A stretch of DNA of 64,000 nucleotides, taken from the NCBI GenBank assembly GCA_028871175.1, contig JAGWNU010000001.1, forward strand, positions 23,977-87,976, in the 5' to 3' direction. The notes beneath the pieces are model-generated. The model searched no databases. It was not told the origin of the DNA and saw nothing but the letters and a program-made list of their open reading frames with translations. Each line of letters opens with the position of its first letter. The first letter of the stretch is position 1. This document shows positions 1 to 12,622 of the stretch, in pieces. Both the position numbers and the translations under genes were made by a program. The DNA is from Burkholderiaceae bacterium. GTDB taxonomy: Bacteria > Pseudomonadota > Gammaproteobacteria > Burkholderiales > Burkholderiaceae.

Positions 1-4151
<4,151 letters not shown>

Positions 4152-4212
4152 AGGGAATTCCGTTTCAAGCGGCGGATGCACCGCTTCTAGACGTTCAACT
4201 CCAATCGGTCGA

Positions 4213-4259
4213 TTGACTTCCCAGTCAAGCGCCTCCTACGATGACATCGAACAATGTCA
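4213..4259 (+). promoter_or_regulatory. Promoter with two dyads upstream of the monooxygenase operon
   Basis: A -35-like TTGACT (4213-4218) and a -10-like TACGAT (4237-4242) are 18 bp apart. The -35 is the left arm of the perfect inverted repeat TTGACT-N4-AGTCAA (4213-4228). A second perfect dyad, TGACAT-N6-ATGTCA (4242-4259), begins at the end of the -10. A GGAG ribosome-binding site follows at 4288-4291, 7 nt before the GTG start at 4299. The first dyad sits in the promoter spacer region as MerR-family operators do, and a MerR-type regulator closes this gene group, so it is the likely ligand. The assignment is inference. Confidence 0.55.
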
Positions 4260-4298
4260 CATTAAGAGGCGCCCCTGTGGTGCCCACGGAGACACCAC

Positions 4299-5921
4299 GT
4301 GAACGCACGGCCCGATTTCCTGCGCCCCGACCCGTTTGCCTCGGGCACGCACAGCGCTGACACCCCCGCCCTGGTCGATGTCGCCATCATCGGCACCGGT
4401 TTTGCCGGCCTGGGGATGGCGATCCAGCTCAAGCAGAACGGCATCGACAACTTCCTCGTCTTCGAGAAGGCCGGCTCGGTAGGCGGCACCTGGCGCGACA
4501 ACCACTACCCGGGCTGCGCGTGCGATGTGCAATCGCATCTGTACTCATTTTCCTTCGCGCCGAATCCGGAGTGGTCGCGCATGTATTCACCGCAGCCGGA
4601 GATTCGCGCCTATCTGGAGCGCTGCACCGATCAGTTCGGCGTGCGGCCGCATGTGCGCTTCCACCACGAACTGGCGCGCGCCGTATTTGACGACGCCGCC
4701 GGCGTATGGAACCTGGAGATGGCCGACGGGCGGCGCTATCGTGCCCGCACGCTCATCTCCGGCATGGGCGGCCTGAGCCGCCCCGCGTGGCCAAACATTC
4801 CCGGCATCGAAACCTTCCAGGGCAAGGCGTTCCACTCGCAACTCTGGGAACACGACTACGACCTGTGCGGCAAGCGCGTCGCCGTGATCGGCACGGGCGC
4901 GTCGGCCATCCAGTTCGTGCCGCAGATCGCCCCGAAGGCGGGCCGCCTGGACCTGTACCAGCGTACCCCACCGTGGATCCTGCCCAAGCCCGACCGCAAG
5001 GTGTCACGCGCCGAGCACTGGCTGTTCCGCCACCTGCCGTTCACGCAGAAGCTCGTACGGACGAGCATCTACTGGATGCTGGAATCGCGCGTGCTGGGTT
5101 TCGTGGTGCATCCGAAGCTGATGAAGACGGTTGAACGCATGGCGCGCCACCACATCAAGCGCCGCATTGCCGACCCCGTGCTGCGCGACAAGGTCACGCC
5201 CGACTACACGATCGGCTGCAAGCGCATCCTGATTTCGAACGACTATTACCCGGCACTGACGCGTGAGAACGTCGACGTCATCACCACCGGCATCGCGCGC
5301 GTCGAATCCAACGCCATCGTCACCACCGACGGCAAGCGCCGCGAGGTGGATTGCCTGATCTTCGGCACCGGCTTTCACGCCACCGACCCGTTCCCGCGTG
5401 GCGTGCTGCTCGGCAGCCAGGGCGTGGACATCGTCGATGCGTGGGGCAACGGCGCGGAAGCCTACCTGGGCACGACGGTCGCCGGCTTCCCGAATTTCTT
5501 CATTGTGGTCGGCCCGAATACGGGGCTCGGCCACTCATCGATGGTCTTCATGATCGAGTCGCAGGTCGCGTACATCGTTGACGCCCTCAAATCGATGCGG
5601 GCCCACAACGTGGCCGCCATCGACGTGCGCGCCGATGTGCAGCGCCGCTTCAACGACGGCATCCAGAAACGCCTGTCGAATGCGATCTGGTCGGCCGGCG
5701 GCTGCGTGAGCTGGTACCTCGATCCGAAGACCGGCAAGAACACCACGCTGTGGCCCGGCTTTACGTGGCAGTTCCGCCGTGCGACGGCGCATTTCCGGCT
5801 GGCGGATTACCGCACGCGCCCGATGACGGTGCCTAAGGGCGTGCCGCTGCGCGTCCCGGCCCGCACCGTGCCCGCTGCCGCCCCGACCACCCCCAACGAA
5901 GAAGCGCTCGACCGCGCGTGA
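4299..5921 (+). CDS. Flavin-containing / Baeyer-Villiger-type monooxygenase
   Basis: 540 residues starting at GTG with a good GGAG site. An N-terminal FAD-binding Rossmann motif GTGFAGLG is at about 32-39. The Baeyer-Villiger fingerprint F-x-G-x(3)-H-x(3)-W is present as FQGKAFHSQLW (173-183). A second, NADPH-binding, motif GTGASA lies near 198-205. Enzymes of this class insert oxygen next to a ketone to give an ester or lactone, or hydroxylate soft nucleophiles. It is the first gene of a co-directional group with an SDR (which could supply a ketone from an alcohol) and an alpha/beta hydrolase (which could open the ester), suggesting oxidation of a hydrophobic ketone. The substrate cannot be read from the sequence. 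Confidence 0.9.
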   Translation: MNARPDFLRPDPFASGTHSADTPALVDVAIIGTGFAGLGMAIQLKQNGIDNFLVFEKAGSVGGTWRDNHYPGCACDVQSHLYSFSFAPNPEWSRMYSPQPEIRAYLERCTDQFGVRPHVRFHHELARAVFDDAAGVWNLEMADGRRYRARTLISGMGGLSRPAWPNIPGIETFQGKAFHSQLWEHDYDLCGKRVAVIGTGASAIQFVPQIAPKAGRLDLYQRTPPWILPKPDRKVSRAEHWLFRHLPFTQKLVRTSIYWMLESRVLGFVVHPKLMKTVERMARHHIKRRIADPVLRDKVTPDYTIGCKRILISNDYYPALTRENVDVITTGIARVESNAIVTTDGKRREVDCLIFGTGFHATDPFPRGVLLGSQGVDIVDAWGNGAEAYLGTTVAGFPNFFIVVGPNTGLGHSSMVFMIESQVAYIVDALKSMRAHNVAAIDVRADVQRRFNDGIQKRLSNAIWSAGGCVSWYLDPKTGKNTTLWPGFTWQFRRATAHFRLADYRTRPMTVPKGVPLRVPARTVPAAAPTTPNEEALDRA

Positions 5922-5950
5922 CGCGCCGACGGCCACCAGGAGACCCCGCC

Positions 5951-6841
5951 ATGAAGTCATTCAACAACCAGGTCGCGGCCATCACCGGCGCGGCATCGGG
6001 CATCGGCCGCGCACTGGCGCTGCGCCTGGCACGCGAAGGCTGCCACCTTGCGCTGGCCGATCGCAACGAGGCTGCGCTCGCACAGACCGTGCAGCTCATC
6101 CGCGCCCATGAAGGCGACCGCATTCGCGTCACCACGCATGCCGTCGACGTGGCCGATCGGGCCGCCGTCTACCGCTGGGCCGAAGAAGCGGCCGCCGCGC
6201 ACGGCAAGGTCAACCTGATCTTCAACAATGCGGGCGTGGCGCTGTCCAGCACGATCGAAGGCATGGAAGACGACGAGCTGGCCTGGATCATGAACATCAA
6301 CTTCTGGGGCGTCGTGCACGGCACCAAGGCGTTCCTGCCATTGCTCAAGGCGAGCGGCAACGGCCACATCGTCAACACGTCGAGCATCTTCGGCATCTTC
6401 GCGCAGCCGGGTATGGGCGCCTACAACGCCAGCAAGTACGCCGTTCGCGGTTATACCGAGGCGCTGCGCCAGGAGTTGGACCTGATGAACTGTGGCGTGT
6501 CGGCCACCTGCGTGCACCCCGGCGGCATCAAGACCAACATCGCCAAATCGAGCCGCGTGTCGCCAAGCATGAACGGCTTCCTGGTGCGCGACGAGCAGCA
6601 AGGGAAGGCCGAGTTCGAGAAGTTCTTCATCACCAGCCCCGAGAAGGCTGCGCAGGTGATCGTGGAAGGCGTGCGCAAGAACAAGCGCCGCGTGCTGATC
6701 GGGCCCGATGCCTACGCCGCCGACGCCATGGCGCGTATCCTGCCCGCGGCCTACCAGGCCCTGGTCGTGCGCGAGGCCCGTCGCACGCGCAAGAAGGCGT
6801 TGCGCGAAGACACGGCGCCCGCCACCGCGCGCGCCAAGTAA
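5951..6841 (+). CDS. Short-chain dehydrogenase/reductase
   Basis: 296 residues from the ATG at 5951, chosen because AGGAG (5938-5942) lies 8 nt upstream; the frame extends further 5' without a better site. The cofactor motif TGAASGIG is at 12-19, NNAG follows the central strand, and the catalytic pair is Tyr158/Lys162 in YNASK, preceded by the serine of VNTSS. This is a classical NAD(P)-dependent SDR interconverting an alcohol and a ketone. It starts 29 bp after the monooxygenase and ends 15 bp before the hydrolase, so it is very likely in one transcript. The C-terminal region is basic. Its job may be to make or use the ketone handled by the upstream monooxygenase (inference). Confidence 0.9.
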   Translation: MKSFNNQVAAITGAASGIGRALALRLAREGCHLALADRNEAALAQTVQLIRAHEGDRIRVTTHAVDVADRAAVYRWAEEAAAAHGKVNLIFNNAGVALSSTIEGMEDDELAWIMNINFWGVVHGTKAFLPLLKASGNGHIVNTSSIFGIFAQPGMGAYNASKYAVRGYTEALRQELDLMNCGVSATCVHPGGIKTNIAKSSRVSPSMNGFLVRDEQQGKAEFEKFFITSPEKAAQVIVEGVRKNKRRVLIGPDAYAADAMARILPAAYQALVVREARRTRKKALREDTAPATARAK

Positions 6842-6856
6842 GTCGGGAGCCGGCTG

Positions 6857-7915
6857 ATGAAGACCGTGACATCGACTCCACCTCTGACCACCGCTCACGC
6901 TACGCTGAGCGGCGAAACCTTCGCCAGCCCCCCGCGCGCGAACCTGCTCAACGTTGCACGCGCCATGCTGCGCCCCGGCCGCATCGGCCTGCGCAGCATC
7001 GGCCGCGATGTGCTGATCGCGCGTTACGCCAAGCCGCAGTCGCGCTATCTGCCGTTGATGGGCACGCGCGTGCATTACACCGATGAAGGCGCCGCCAACT
7101 CCGAAGGCACGTTGCTGCTGATCCACGGTTTTGGCGCGTCACTGCACACGTGGGACGGCGTGCTGCCACAGCTCACGCGACGCTACCGCGTCATCCGGCT
7201 CGACCTGCCGCCGTTCGGCATCACCGGCCCGCTGCGCGATGCGCAAGGCCGCCCACGCACGATGGAGCTGCCGCTATATCGCGACTTCATCGACGCGTTT
7301 GTCGACACGCTCGGCCTGTCGAAGCTCACGCTGATCGGCAACTCGCTGGGCGGCATGGTGTCGTGGGACTTTGCCGTGCGGCACCCGGGCCGCGTCGAGA
7401 AGCTCGTACTGATCGACTCGGCCGGCTTTCCGATGAAGCTGCCGATCTACATCGACCTGTTCAATCACATTGGCGTGCGGTTGACGTCGCCGTGGATGCT
7501 GCCCGAAGGCATCATCCGCGCCGCCACGCGCGATGTATATGGCGACCCGTCGCGCGTGTCCGAGCCCACGCTGCGCCGCTACGCCGATTTCTTCTATGCC
7601 GACGGTGCACGACAGGCCATCGGCAAGATGGTGCCGAAGTTCCGCTTTGACGATGTCGATACCAGCGGGCTGGCCTCGATCCGAGTGCCCACGCTCATCC
7701 TCTGGGGCCAGCGCGACCGGTGGATCCCGCCCGCGCATGCCGGCGAATTCGCCCGCCGCATTCCCGGCGCCATGCTGCGCATGTATCCGGCGCTCGGCCA
7801 TATCCCGATGGAGGAAGACCCCGTACGCGTGGGGACCGACCTCTGTGCATTCCTCGATCAAGGACGCGCGTCGACGCGCCTTTCAGAAACTACATTCCAG
7901 GAGAACCGCCCATGA
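6857..7915 (+). CDS. Alpha/beta-fold hydrolase
   Basis: 352 residues, with GGGAG 7 nt before the ATG. The oxyanion motif HGFG follows a hydrophobic strand. The nucleophile is Ser163 in GNSLGG. The probable acid is Asp287 (WGQRDRW) and the base His315 (ALGHIPME), so the triad looks complete. An N-terminal extension of about 60 residues precedes the catalytic fold. This is an esterase- or lactonase-like enzyme, and its place directly after a Baeyer-Villiger-type monooxygenase and an SDR fits hydrolysis of the ester produced. Its stop codon overlaps the start of the next gene (ATGA), evidence of translational coupling. Confidence 0.88.
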   Translation: MKTVTSTPPLTTAHATLSGETFASPPRANLLNVARAMLRPGRIGLRSIGRDVLIARYAKPQSRYLPLMGTRVHYTDEGAANSEGTLLLIHGFGASLHTWDGVLPQLTRRYRVIRLDLPPFGITGPLRDAQGRPRTMELPLYRDFIDAFVDTLGLSKLTLIGNSLGGMVSWDFAVRHPGRVEKLVLIDSAGFPMKLPIYIDLFNHIGVRLTSPWMLPEGIIRAATRDVYGDPSRVSEPTLRRYADFFYADGARQAIGKMVPKFRFDDVDTSGLASIRVPTLILWGQRDRWIPPAHAGEFARRIPGAMLRMYPALGHIPMEEDPVRVGTDLCAFLDQGRASTRLSETTFQENRP

Positions 7916-8808
7916 TGCCAGTCCGCCGCGACGTGCATCCTCACCTGCCGGCTGATCGCATCAGCAACTGGCACGAGCGAGGCACGCATGTCACCCACTT
8001 CCTGAACGCGCTGTCGATCTTCTTCCCGACCGGCGAGCGCTTCTTCATGGACAGCGTGCGCAACTACCGCCATCTGGTGACCGACCCGGAGCTGAAGCAG
8101 GCCGTGGCCGGCTTCATCGGCCAGGAAGCGATGCACACGCGCGAACACGTGCTGTACAACGACCTGCTCGACCGCGCCGGCCTACCCGCCACGCGCATCG
8201 ACCGCTTTGTCGGCAAGTTCCTGAACATGCTGCGAAAGTACACGCCCAAGTCGCACCAGTTGGCGGTGACGGTTGCGCTGGAGCATTACACGGCCATGCT
8301 GGCCGGCCAGGTACTCGCCCATGAAGATGGCCTGGGCCGCAACTCCGAACCCGGCTACCGCCAGGTCTGGATGTGGCACGCCATGGAAGAGACCGAGCAC
8401 AAGGCGGTGAGCTACGACGTGTGGAACCTCGCCATCAAGCCGGGCCTGCGCCGTTACATCCTGCGCACCTCGACGATGCTGCTGACGACCGTCACCTTCT
8501 GGGCGATGGTGTTCTACGTGCACATGCGGCTGATCCTTGCAGACCGCACCTGCAAGAACAAGTTCTTCGGTCTGGGCAAGGCGTTCCACTACCTGTGGAT
8601 CCACCCGGCGCCGCTACGCAAGATCATTCCGGAGTTCTTCGACTTCTTCCGGCCATCCTTCCACCCGTGGGATGAAGACAACCGCGCCGCGCTCGAACGC
8701 CTGCCCAAGCTGATCTCGGAGATCGAAGCCTATGCGGCTGCCAACGGGGAAGCACCGTCGCCCTCGATCCGGCGCAAGCTCTCGACGGCCGGTGCGGCCG
8801 GATCTTGA
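7912..8808 (+). CDS. PF10118-type metal-dependent hydrolase family protein
   Basis: 298 residues. The ATG at 7912 overlaps the upstream TGA and is preceded at 8 nt by AGGAG (7899-7903); a second ATG follows at once. The helical protein carries paired acidic/His motifs typical of a di-metal site: QEAMHTREH, ALEHYTAM and MEETEHKAVSYD. A hydrophobic segment lies near 185-205 (TMLLTTVTFWAMVFYVHMRL). The architecture matches the family annotated as predicted metal-dependent hydrolases (PF10118), whose chemistry is poorly established; a ferritin-like di-iron function is an alternative. It is the last gene of the monooxygenase operon, which suggests action on the same substrate or on lipids. Confidence 0.82.
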   Translation: MMPVRRDVHPHLPADRISNWHERGTHVTHFLNALSIFFPTGERFFMDSVRNYRHLVTDPELKQAVAGFIGQEAMHTREHVLYNDLLDRAGLPATRIDRFVGKFLNMLRKYTPKSHQLAVTVALEHYTAMLAGQVLAHEDGLGRNSEPGYRQVWMWHAMEETEHKAVSYDVWNLAIKPGLRRYILRTSTMLLTTVTFWAMVFYVHMRLILADRTCKNKFFGLGKAFHYLWIHPAPLRKIIPEFFDFFRPSFHPWDEDNRAALERLPKLISEIEAYAAANGEAPSPSIRRKLSTAGAAGS

Positions 8809-8867
8809 GCAGGCATTCAAAACGCCTGCAGCACCCGTCGTATCGGGATCAAACTAGAAATAGATAA

Positions 8868-8892
8868 GGCGCGCCCCACGCATGGGCGCGCC
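8868..8892 (-). terminator. Rho-independent terminator of the MerR-type gene
   Basis: A perfect 9-bp stem, GGCGCGCCC / GGGCGCGCC, with a 7-nt loop, lies 8 bp beyond the minus-strand stop codon. On the minus strand it is followed by a T-rich stretch (TTATCTATTTC). It may also stop plus-strand transcription of the operon. Confidence 0.75.
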
Positions 8893-8899
8893 GGAGACA

Positions 8900-9721
8900 T
8901 TAGTGCTTGTCCGCCGGGCCGGGCGTGTTTGGCGGTTCGTGCAGGTGCTCGATGACCTGCGCGACGCGATCACCCAGGTACTTGTTGGCGGCAATCTCGA
9001 GCGCACGCATCAGCTCGGCCTCGACTGCCACGAGCGCCAGCGGGCGAATGCGCCAGATGACGTCAACGAGACGCGGTACGTCCTCGACCGGAGGCAGCTG
9101 TCCCTCGCCGTACTTGTCGAGTTCGCGCACGACCATGCTGACCAGATCGTCGGCCACGGCCTGCGTATGCGGACGGGCGCGCTCGAGGATGTCGAGCACT
9201 TCAACCAGCGGGAAACCGGCTTTCGCCATCTGCGCGCCGGCCAGTAGCGCCTTCGGGCTGCGTGCCACATAGCCGAGGCCGTCCGGCTGCAGCAGGCCAA
9301 GCGAGATGGCCCTGGCGAGCGCCTGACGCGACATCGCGCGGCCGAACAGCTTGGCGAGGGACAACAGCGAGAAATGCTTGGGCTGCTCATCCGACCACGG
9401 GCTGCTGATGGCGGATTCCAGCCCGAGAATGGACCGCAGATCGTGCCCCTCGACGATGGCCTTGAGCAGTTCCTGGATGTTGGAGAGCGTATAGCCGCGC
9501 GCCAGCAGGTGGTTGATGAGCTTGAGCCGGCCGAGGTGCGCCTGCGTGTAGATTCCGACACGTCCGCGCCGCTCGGGCGGATCGATCAGGCCACGGTCCT
9601 GATATGAGCGGACATTGCGGACGGTGGTTTCAGCGGCGCGCGCGAGTTCATCAATGGTGAACTCGCGGGCGGGCGGAACAGCAGGCGGACCGGCATCGCC
9701 GGTTGGTTTGCGGGCAGGCAT
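8900..9721 (-). CDS. MerR-family transcriptional regulator
   Basis: 273 residues. After a Pro/Ala-rich start, a winged-helix MerR DNA-binding domain covers about 18-88: FTIDELARAAETTVRNVRSY is the recognition region, and the wing is RRGRVGIY. The C-terminal half (about 100-270) is helical and has none of the Cys motifs of metal-sensing MerR proteins, so it probably binds an organic ligand. It converges on the monooxygenase operon and is separated from it by a terminator. It is the best candidate to bind the dyads at 4213-4259. MerR proteins typically twist over-long promoter spacers to activate; the 18-bp spacer there is only slightly long. Confidence 0.85.
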   Translation of the reverse strand: MPARKPTGDAGPPAVPPAREFTIDELARAAETTVRNVRSYQDRGLIDPPERRGRVGIYTQAHLGRLKLINHLLARGYTLSNIQELLKAIVEGHDLRSILGLESAISSPWSDEQPKHFSLLSLAKLFGRAMSRQALARAISLGLLQPDGLGYVARSPKALLAGAQMAKAGFPLVEVLDILERARPHTQAVADDLVSMVVRELDKYGEGQLPPVEDVPRLVDVIWRIRPLALVAVEAELMRALEIAANKYLGDRVAQVIEHLHEPPNTPGPADKH

Positions 9722-9817
9722 GCAAAAATTTTACACGAGCGCGGCAGCAGGACCGACCTGCATGACCGCGCCGGTTGCCGGACCTTCCGGCTGACTCTCA
9801 CGACGAGGAGACCGTCG

Positions 9818-10957
9818 ATGCGGGACTTGACCTTACGCCATCGCGATTGGCGTCATTGGGCGCTCCGGGGCGCAGGTGCCTTGGTGGCGGTGTTCGCGCT
9901 GCAAAGCTGCGCGAGCGCCGGCGACCGCCAGGGCGCCATCGCCACCGAGAAGGCAAAGCAGCTGGACGACGCCCGCACGCAGGCGCATGCGCCGTTCCAA
10001 TCGGGCGGACTTGCCACGCGCGAGGCGCGCCCCGCCACGCTGCGGGACTCCGGTCAACCCGACGCGATCTCCTACCTGCAGCATGTCGACTTCCGCTTCG
10101 ACGGCGGCGTGGGCTTCGTCATTGACCACCTTGCGTTGCGCATGGTGCCGCGCCAGCCGGGCGACCCGGTGTGGCTGGACGATGTCGCGTCGTACACGCT
10201 GCAACCCGTCAACGGGACGGTGCGGGTGACAGCCGAGAGCATGGCCGCGCTGTTCAACACGGTCGTCTTCGCGCGCGGACCAGGCAGCGATCCGCCGTTG
10301 CGCAATTTCAGCTTCGCGCTCGCGGACGGCGCGCTCGACATGCACGCCGAGATGCGCCGCCGCGGCGCATGGGTGCCGATCGAGCTTCGCGGCCCGCTGG
10401 TGCTGCGTGACCCGCAGACCATCGTGTTCCATCCCAACGTGGTGAAAGTGCGCGGCCAGGACGCCGACGCGCTGATGGGCGCTGCGCATATCGAACTGGC
10501 GGATCTGCTGCCGGTGTCAACGCCGGCCGTGCAGCTGACGGGCAGCGAGATCGTCATGCAGGTACCGAAGTTGTTCCCGCCGCCCGCGCTGGACCTGAAG
10601 CTCTCCGCCATCCGTGTCACACGGGACGGTCTCGTCATGCAGATCGGTGAAGGCACCCCGCAGATGCCGCCGTTGGCACACGCCGTGGACACACAGCGCC
10701 CGTACATCCTATTCCGGGGCGGCGACATCCGCTTCATGCGCTCCATGCCGATGAATGCGCGCATCGATATCGTCGTCGCCGATCCGTCCAGGCCGTTTGT
10801 CTTCAACCTGTATCGCTATCGGGATCAGCTCGTGGCAGGCTCGCTGCGCTTTTCGCCGGATGGCGGCATCCGCGTGCTGATGCCGTCGTTCGACACACTG
10901 GCCGCGGCCCGTCCTGGGAAAGCCGCTGTGCAACTCGCCCGGAGGACCGTGCAATGA
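9818..10957 (+). CDS. Putative lipoprotein, paralogue of the next gene
   Basis: 379 residues, with GAGGAG upstream of the ATG. The N-terminus is basic, then hydrophobic, ending in the lipobox-like LQSC at about 28-31, which suggests lipidation and an envelope location. No enzymatic motif is visible. The body aligns by eye with the following gene: VDFRFDGGVGF here versus VDFRITGDIGF there, LVPRTPGQP versus MVPRQPGDP, and ALFNT in both. The two therefore look like a tandem duplication. A bipartite beta-rich fold is likely but unproven. The stop overlaps the next start as ATGA, so the two are co-translated. Function unknown. Confidence 0.78.
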   Translation: MRDLTLRHRDWRHWALRGAGALVAVFALQSCASAGDRQGAIATEKAKQLDDARTQAHAPFQSGGLATREARPATLRDSGQPDAISYLQHVDFRFDGGVGFVIDHLALRMVPRQPGDPVWLDDVASYTLQPVNGTVRVTAESMAALFNTVVFARGPGSDPPLRNFSFALADGALDMHAEMRRRGAWVPIELRGPLVLRDPQTIVFHPNVVKVRGQDADALMGAAHIELADLLPVSTPAVQLTGSEIVMQVPKLFPPPALDLKLSAIRVTRDGLVMQIGEGTPQMPPLAHAVDTQRPYILFRGGDIRFMRSMPMNARIDIVVADPSRPFVFNLYRYRDQLVAGSLRFSPDGGIRVLMPSFDTLAAARPGKAAVQLARRTVQ

Positions 10958-12027
10958 TCGCCCCCGCCTTCGCACTCGCCACGATGACATTGCGCCTCGC
11001 GCTGCTGGCACTCGGTCTGGCCGGCCTCCTGGCAAGCGCGCTCTGCCGTGCCAGCGAGCCGCCCATGGCCGGCGTGCAGCGCAAGGAATTGACCGCCGTA
11101 CGCGAACGATGGACGCAGCGCTGCGATCCAAGCTCCGGCGCCGCCAACGCCAGTGACGTGGCCACCCCGCGCAATTCCGGCACGGCGCCGCCGGTGGTAC
11201 AGATGCGCAACGTCGATTTCCGCATCACGGGCGATATCGGATTCCGTGTGCACGAGCTGACTGCACAGCTTGTGCCGCGGACGCCCGGTCAGCCGGTCGA
11301 CATGGACGATCCGAGCCAGTTCGATATCCGCATCCTCGGCGGCGAAGTGACGGTACCCAAGGCCTCGCTCGACGCCCTGTTCAATACGTACCTGCTGGAC
11401 TACTCGCCGCGCTCGCTCAACGCGCTGTCGCTCACACCGGGGGATGGGGTACTCGACGTGTCGGGAGGCCTGAAGCTGCGCGATCATTTCCCGGGCGTTT
11501 GGCTGCCGTTCGGCATGCGCGGCACGCTGGCACTCAGGGAATCGCGTTACCTCGTCTACACGCCCACCGAGGCACGCGTGCTTGGCGTCCAGACGCTGGC
11601 GATCCTGAAGGCGATGGGGCTCGAACTGTCGCAACTCGCGCCGCTCGAACGCGGGGGCGCCAGGCTGGACGGCAACACCATGGTGCTCGACCAGTACACG
11701 GTGTTCCCGCCACCGCGCCTGATCGGACAGATGAAGACAGCGCGCGTGACACCTGATGGGCTGGTACTCGGCTTTGGCCCCGCCCCCATGCTGTGCGCAG
11801 CTGCGCCCACCGATGCCGGCAGCCGCATCTGGATCCAGTCAGGCGACCTGAAGATGTACAACGTGCTGGTGACGAACAGTCGCGTCCTCGTCACCGATAC
11901 GTCCACGCGCGAGCCGCTTCGATTCGACCTCTATCACTATCGCGAAGCCGCCGCGCGCGGCACCACGCGCATGGATGCGGACGGCACGCTGCGCGTGGAC
12001 CTGGCGCCCGCACCGGCCGTGCAGTAG
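10954..12027 (+). CDS. Exported protein, paralogue of the preceding gene
   Basis: 357 residues, starting inside the stop of the upstream gene (ATGA). The N-terminus has a long hydrophobic segment (about 8-30) ending near LCRAS, a secretion signal and possibly a weak lipobox. Conserved blocks shared with the upstream protein include the first-strand region VDFRI, the PRTPGQPVDMDD block, the ALFNT helix and the C-terminal FDLYHYR (upstream: FNLYRYR). No catalytic residues are recognisable. Co-translation and common ancestry suggest that the two form a complex or a two-layer envelope structure (inference). Confidence 0.76.
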   Translation: MIAPAFALATMTLRLALLALGLAGLLASALCRASEPPMAGVQRKELTAVRERWTQRCDPSSGAANASDVATPRNSGTAPPVVQMRNVDFRITGDIGFRVHELTAQLVPRTPGQPVDMDDPSQFDIRILGGEVTVPKASLDALFNTYLLDYSPRSLNALSLTPGDGVLDVSGGLKLRDHFPGVWLPFGMRGTLALRESRYLVYTPTEARVLGVQTLAILKAMGLELSQLAPLERGGARLDGNTMVLDQYTVFPPPRLIGQMKTARVTPDGLVLGFGPAPMLCAAAPTDAGSRIWIQSGDLKMYNVLVTNSRVLVTDTSTREPLRFDLYHYREAAARGTTRMDADGTLRVDLAPAPAVQ

Positions 12028-12037
12028 GGCCACCGCG

Positions 12038-12451
12038 CTACTTCTGGCACACGGCGCGCAGGATCGCCTCACCTTCAGAATGCGGCACGACGGCTTCCCA
12101 TCGGGGGCCGTCGATGTTCTTGGTCAGCACCGTGGCGTGCTGGCTGTCCTGGATCAGCGCGCTGACCGGCAGGATGCGATCGTTCTTGCAGTCGTAGACC
12201 GAGGTACGCGAGTCATATTGGTACGTCTTGCCGTCTGCGAGCTTGCGTGGCGCGTCATAGGCGTCGCGCGAGGTGGCGCGTACCGTGCCATCGCTGTTGC
12301 GCTCGATGGAGTCCTTGTCCAGATAGAGCGTGCCGGCATTGTTCGCCAACGGGGTCAGCTTGACCCAGTTGTCGGCCGCCATGGCCTTCGCGTTGCAGAT
12401 CATCAGGGCGCATGCCGCCCAATAGGCCAATATCGTTCGAGTGTTTCGCAT
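12038..12451 (-). CDS. Small exported protein, surface-adhesin E-like
   Basis: 137 residues from the ATG at 12451, chosen for the strong GGAGGT just upstream; the frame is open further 5' without a site. A signal peptide (about 1-26, ending AKAMA) is followed by a compact domain beginning DNWVKL. The pattern W-x-K-L, LYLDKDSIERN, YDSRTSVYDCKNDR and a C-terminal Cys resembles the small secreted surface-adhesin E family (PF16747-like), with two Cys that could pair. This is resemblance by eye. It converges on the exported pair upstream with only 10 bp between stop codons, so it is transcribed separately from them. Confidence 0.65.
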   Translation of the reverse strand: MRNTRTILAYWAACALMICNAKAMAADNWVKLTPLANNAGTLYLDKDSIERNSDGTVRATSRDAYDAPRKLADGKTYQYDSRTSVYDCKNDRILPVSALIQDSQHATVLTKNIDGPRWEAVVPHSEGEAILRAVCQK

Positions 12452-12572
12452 GGCTACCTCCATTCGCGTCATGCCGTGCGTGCGGCCTACCGTCACGGCA
12501 CCTTCTGCCGCACATCGAAAGACCTGTAGCAATCGGCGTGCCGAACTTAGCCCCGCCCTTTCGGCAGGCAAC

Positions 12573-12595
12573 AAAAAAGCCCGCGCAGGGCGGGC
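12573..12595 (-). terminator. Rho-independent terminator of the di-haem cytochrome gene
   Basis: On the minus strand a 6-bp GC stem GCCCGC-N5-GCGGGC is followed by six T residues (plus-strand A run 12573-12578). It lies 27 bp beyond the cytochrome stop codon. Confidence 0.85.
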
Positions 12596-12622
12596 CTTTC
12601 CGAGACACGAACGTCGAACGAC

